DNA of 22,843 nucleotides from an uncultured Bacilli bacterium (GTDB taxonomy: Bacteria; Bacillota_I; Bacilli_A; RF39; UBA660): contig CAKONK010000016.1 of NCBI GenBank assembly GCA_934097085.1, positions 1 to 22,843 of the forward strand, in the 5' to 3' direction. Of this stretch, positions 21,570 through 22,843 are shown in pieces. The notes beneath the pieces are model-generated. The model was not told where the DNA came from. It ran no database searches and worked only from the letters and a program-made list of their open reading frames with translations. The translations under genes were made by a program, and so were the position numbers. Within the stretch, counting starts at the first letter, position 1; each line of letters begins with the position of its first letter.

Positions 21570-22843
21570 TTACTTAACTCTTTTTCTAACATTATCGTTA
21601 AAATCGAATCCATATAACTTGTCCAATTGTTCTGGAGTAATATATATTACCTTGCCACCCTTTGGATTAATTTTTGTTTGTCCAAAGACAATCCATATTG
21701 CATCACAAGGTATATTTGGCATCCATGCTTCACCATCAGTAAATATTATCTTATTTTCAACACGTCTTGTAAATGCATTAATTGCTACGTAAAAATCAGT
21801 ACCGCCTCCACCTACAAATTTCATATTTTCTATGTCTTGTTCAGTCCTTATTTCATGAAAACCATAAAATTTTGTATCAAAACAGCCAACCTTTACTCTA
21901 GATTGTTGTAGTATGTTTTTACACTCTCTTAAAAAATTTCTTAATAAAACATCACTAATTGAACCACTTGTGTCCAAAACAATTTCAGTTTCTGGTTTTG
22001 GTTGTTCCTCTAAATTTGGAGTTATTACACCATCTTCGATAGTGGCATTTTGATAAGACCAATCAACATCGTATTTTATTGCTTCTCTTAGAATATATCT
22101 CCAATCAATTAAAGGCTTTGAAATGCCTATATTTTCAATTTCTCTAATATCTTCGTTAGAGGTACTACCCGCTTGAGAAGCCAATTTAGAAATTGCCTCT
22201 TTTAATTCCTCTAATTGTTTTTTCCTATCCTCTAAATTTTTTTTAAAAGCTTTCTTTTCACCCATATTTTCAAGTTCTTCTTGTTTTTTTTCAAAGTCAT
22301 CTTTTTCACTGGAATTCTTATTTTTTTTATTTATTTCGTTATTCTTTTTCTCTTTATTTTGTTCTTGTTCTTTATGTTTTTTTACTGTTTCTTCCCACAT
22401 ACTATGTGTGTCATGACCAACATCTTTATGTTTTTTATCATCATTATTTGAATTATTATCTGATTGTTGTGAACTTTCATCACCACTACTTTGCTCTAAT
22501 GTATTGCCTTTTGAACCATCACCTTGCTGATCATTTTTGCTATTTTGACTATTATCATTTTTTTGATTATTATTGCTTTTCGAGTTATTTTGCTGAGCAT
22601 TTATCTGACTATTATCCTGGCTATTACTTTGTTCTTGTGAATCTTCACTACTTTGCGAATTTTCATTATTTTTACTATTGGAACTTGGTTGATTATTGTC
22701 TTGACCATTTTGACTTTTTTCTGAGTTCTGTTTTTGAGAACCATCACTTTGCTGAGCATTTTTACCATTTTGACTATTATCATTTTTTTGATTATTATTG
22801 CTTTTCGAGTTATTTTGCTGAGCATTTATCTGACTATTATCCT
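21570..22843 (-). CDS. VWA-like (DUF2201-type) protein, 5' end outside the window
   Basis: The frame is open to the window edge, so the N-terminus is missing; the visible part is 424 codons. The C-terminal third is a von Willebrand A-like domain with a MIDAS-type metal site: LDTSGSIS, then GGGGTDFYVAIN, then IIFTDGEA. With the WRYILREA block before it, this is the layout of the DUF2201 (putative metallopeptidase plus VWA-like) proteins, usually next to a MoxR-type AAA+ ATPase gene. Between them lie a charged coiled-coil region (KKNNEINKKNKNS, KAFKKNLEDRKKQLEEL) and at least 150 residues made almost only of Gln, Asn, Ser, Lys and Asp. That linker contains a 225-bp direct repeat. An in-frame ATG at 22398-22400 lacks a ribosome binding site and is not taken as a start. 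Confidence 0.85.
   Translation of the reverse strand, partial: DNSQINAQQNNSKSNNNQKNDNSQNGKNAQQSDGSQKQNSEKSQNGQDNNQPSSNSKNNENSQSSEDSQEQSNSQDNSQINAQQNNSKSNNNQKNDNSQNSKNDQQGDGSKGNTLEQSSGDESSQQSDNNSNNDDKKHKDVGHDTHSMWEETVKKHKEQEQNKEKKNNEINKKNKNSSEKDDFEKKQEELENMGEKKAFKKNLEDRKKQLEELKEAISKLASQAGSTSNEDIREIENIGISKPLIDWRYILREAIKYDVDWSYQNATIEDGVITPNLEEQPKPETEIVLDTSGSISDVLLRNFLRECKNILQQSRVKVGCFDTKFYGFHEIRTEQDIENMKFVGGGGTDFYVAINAFTRRVENKIIFTDGEAWMPNIPCDAIWIVFGQTKINPKGGKVIYITPEQLDKLYGFDFNDNVRKRVK
22510..22843 (-). repeat. 225-bp period direct repeat in the Q/N-rich linker
   Basis: The stretch GCTTTTCGAGTTATTTTGCT (plus strand) and its flanks occur at about 22525-22618 and again at 22750-22843, 225 bp (75 codons) apart, nearly identical over about 95 bp. 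The repeat is in frame and codes for QDNSQINAQQNNSKSNNNQ. It runs out of the window, so more copies may follow. Confidence 0.75.

Noticed and set aside
22601..22825. Lys/Ile-rich minus-strand frame in the Q/N linker
   Set aside because: Frame-shifted shadow of the AAT/CAA repeats of the VWA-like gene.

Overview
The window is very AT-rich. It uses TTA/AAA/ATA-heavy codons, strong AGGAGG-type ribosome binding sites and sigma-A promoters, and nearly all genes lie on the minus strand. The gene content (tig, uvrC, ruvA/ruvB, a YneF homologue, a SirA-like protein next to a transketolase homologue, a SpoVIF-like protein, an NPxT-type surface anchor) points to a low-GC Gram-positive bacterium. It is probably one of the poorly cultured gut Bacilli/Erysipelotrichia/RF39-type lineages. 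That placement rests on gene families and gene order, not on a marker comparison.

Layout (minus strand unless stated). 1-1620: a decayed gene with one in-frame stop and one frameshift, ending in a hairpin with a 39-nt T tract. 1645-3234: a DUF1015 protein and a SpoVIF-like protein. 3268-4870: an AAA+/DUF4143 ATPase whose promoter lies in an array of TACACCAA boxes with exact 33-bp spacing. 4868-7122: trigger factor and a Xer-type tyrosine recombinase, each with its own promoter. 7255-9208: a frameshifted 66-codon gene fragment, then a 530-residue exported protein. The 3' end of the latter is a GC-rich, adenine-poor C-type-lectin-like cassette that looks like the variable region of a diversity-generating retroelement, followed in frame by a second cassette-like tail. 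9267-11124: a SpoIIM-like membrane protein, an unknown membrane protein and YneF. 11178-11900: two tandem copies of a small hydrophobic-peptide gene (+), each with a convergent antisense RNA (-), which is the layout of a type I toxin-antitoxin locus. 11902-14370: a SirA-like protein and a transketolase homologue that has lost almost all catalytic and cofactor residues. 14385-16172: uvrC. 16197-16587: a single-domain YigZ/IMPACT protein on the + strand. 16590-18353: a secreted beta-helix surface protein. 18474-21415: the ruvA - HAD phosphatase - ruvB - mscS operon. 21492-22843: the 3' part of a VWA-like (DUF2201-type) protein with a long Q/N/S-rich repeated linker, cut off by the window edge.

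How the genes relate. The ruv genes and uvrC are DNA repair and recombination; tig handles new proteins. The tkt-sirA-yneF order matches Bacillus subtilis, but here the toxin-antitoxin pair sits between sirA and yneF. SirA-, SpoVIF- and SpoIIM-like genes suggest the lineage sporulates or did recently. The parts most worth a second look are the putative diversified surface protein, the tandem type I toxin-antitoxin loci, the inactive transketolase and the periodic operator upstream of the AAA+ gene. No tRNA, rRNA, CRISPR array, transposase or reverse transcriptase was found in the window.
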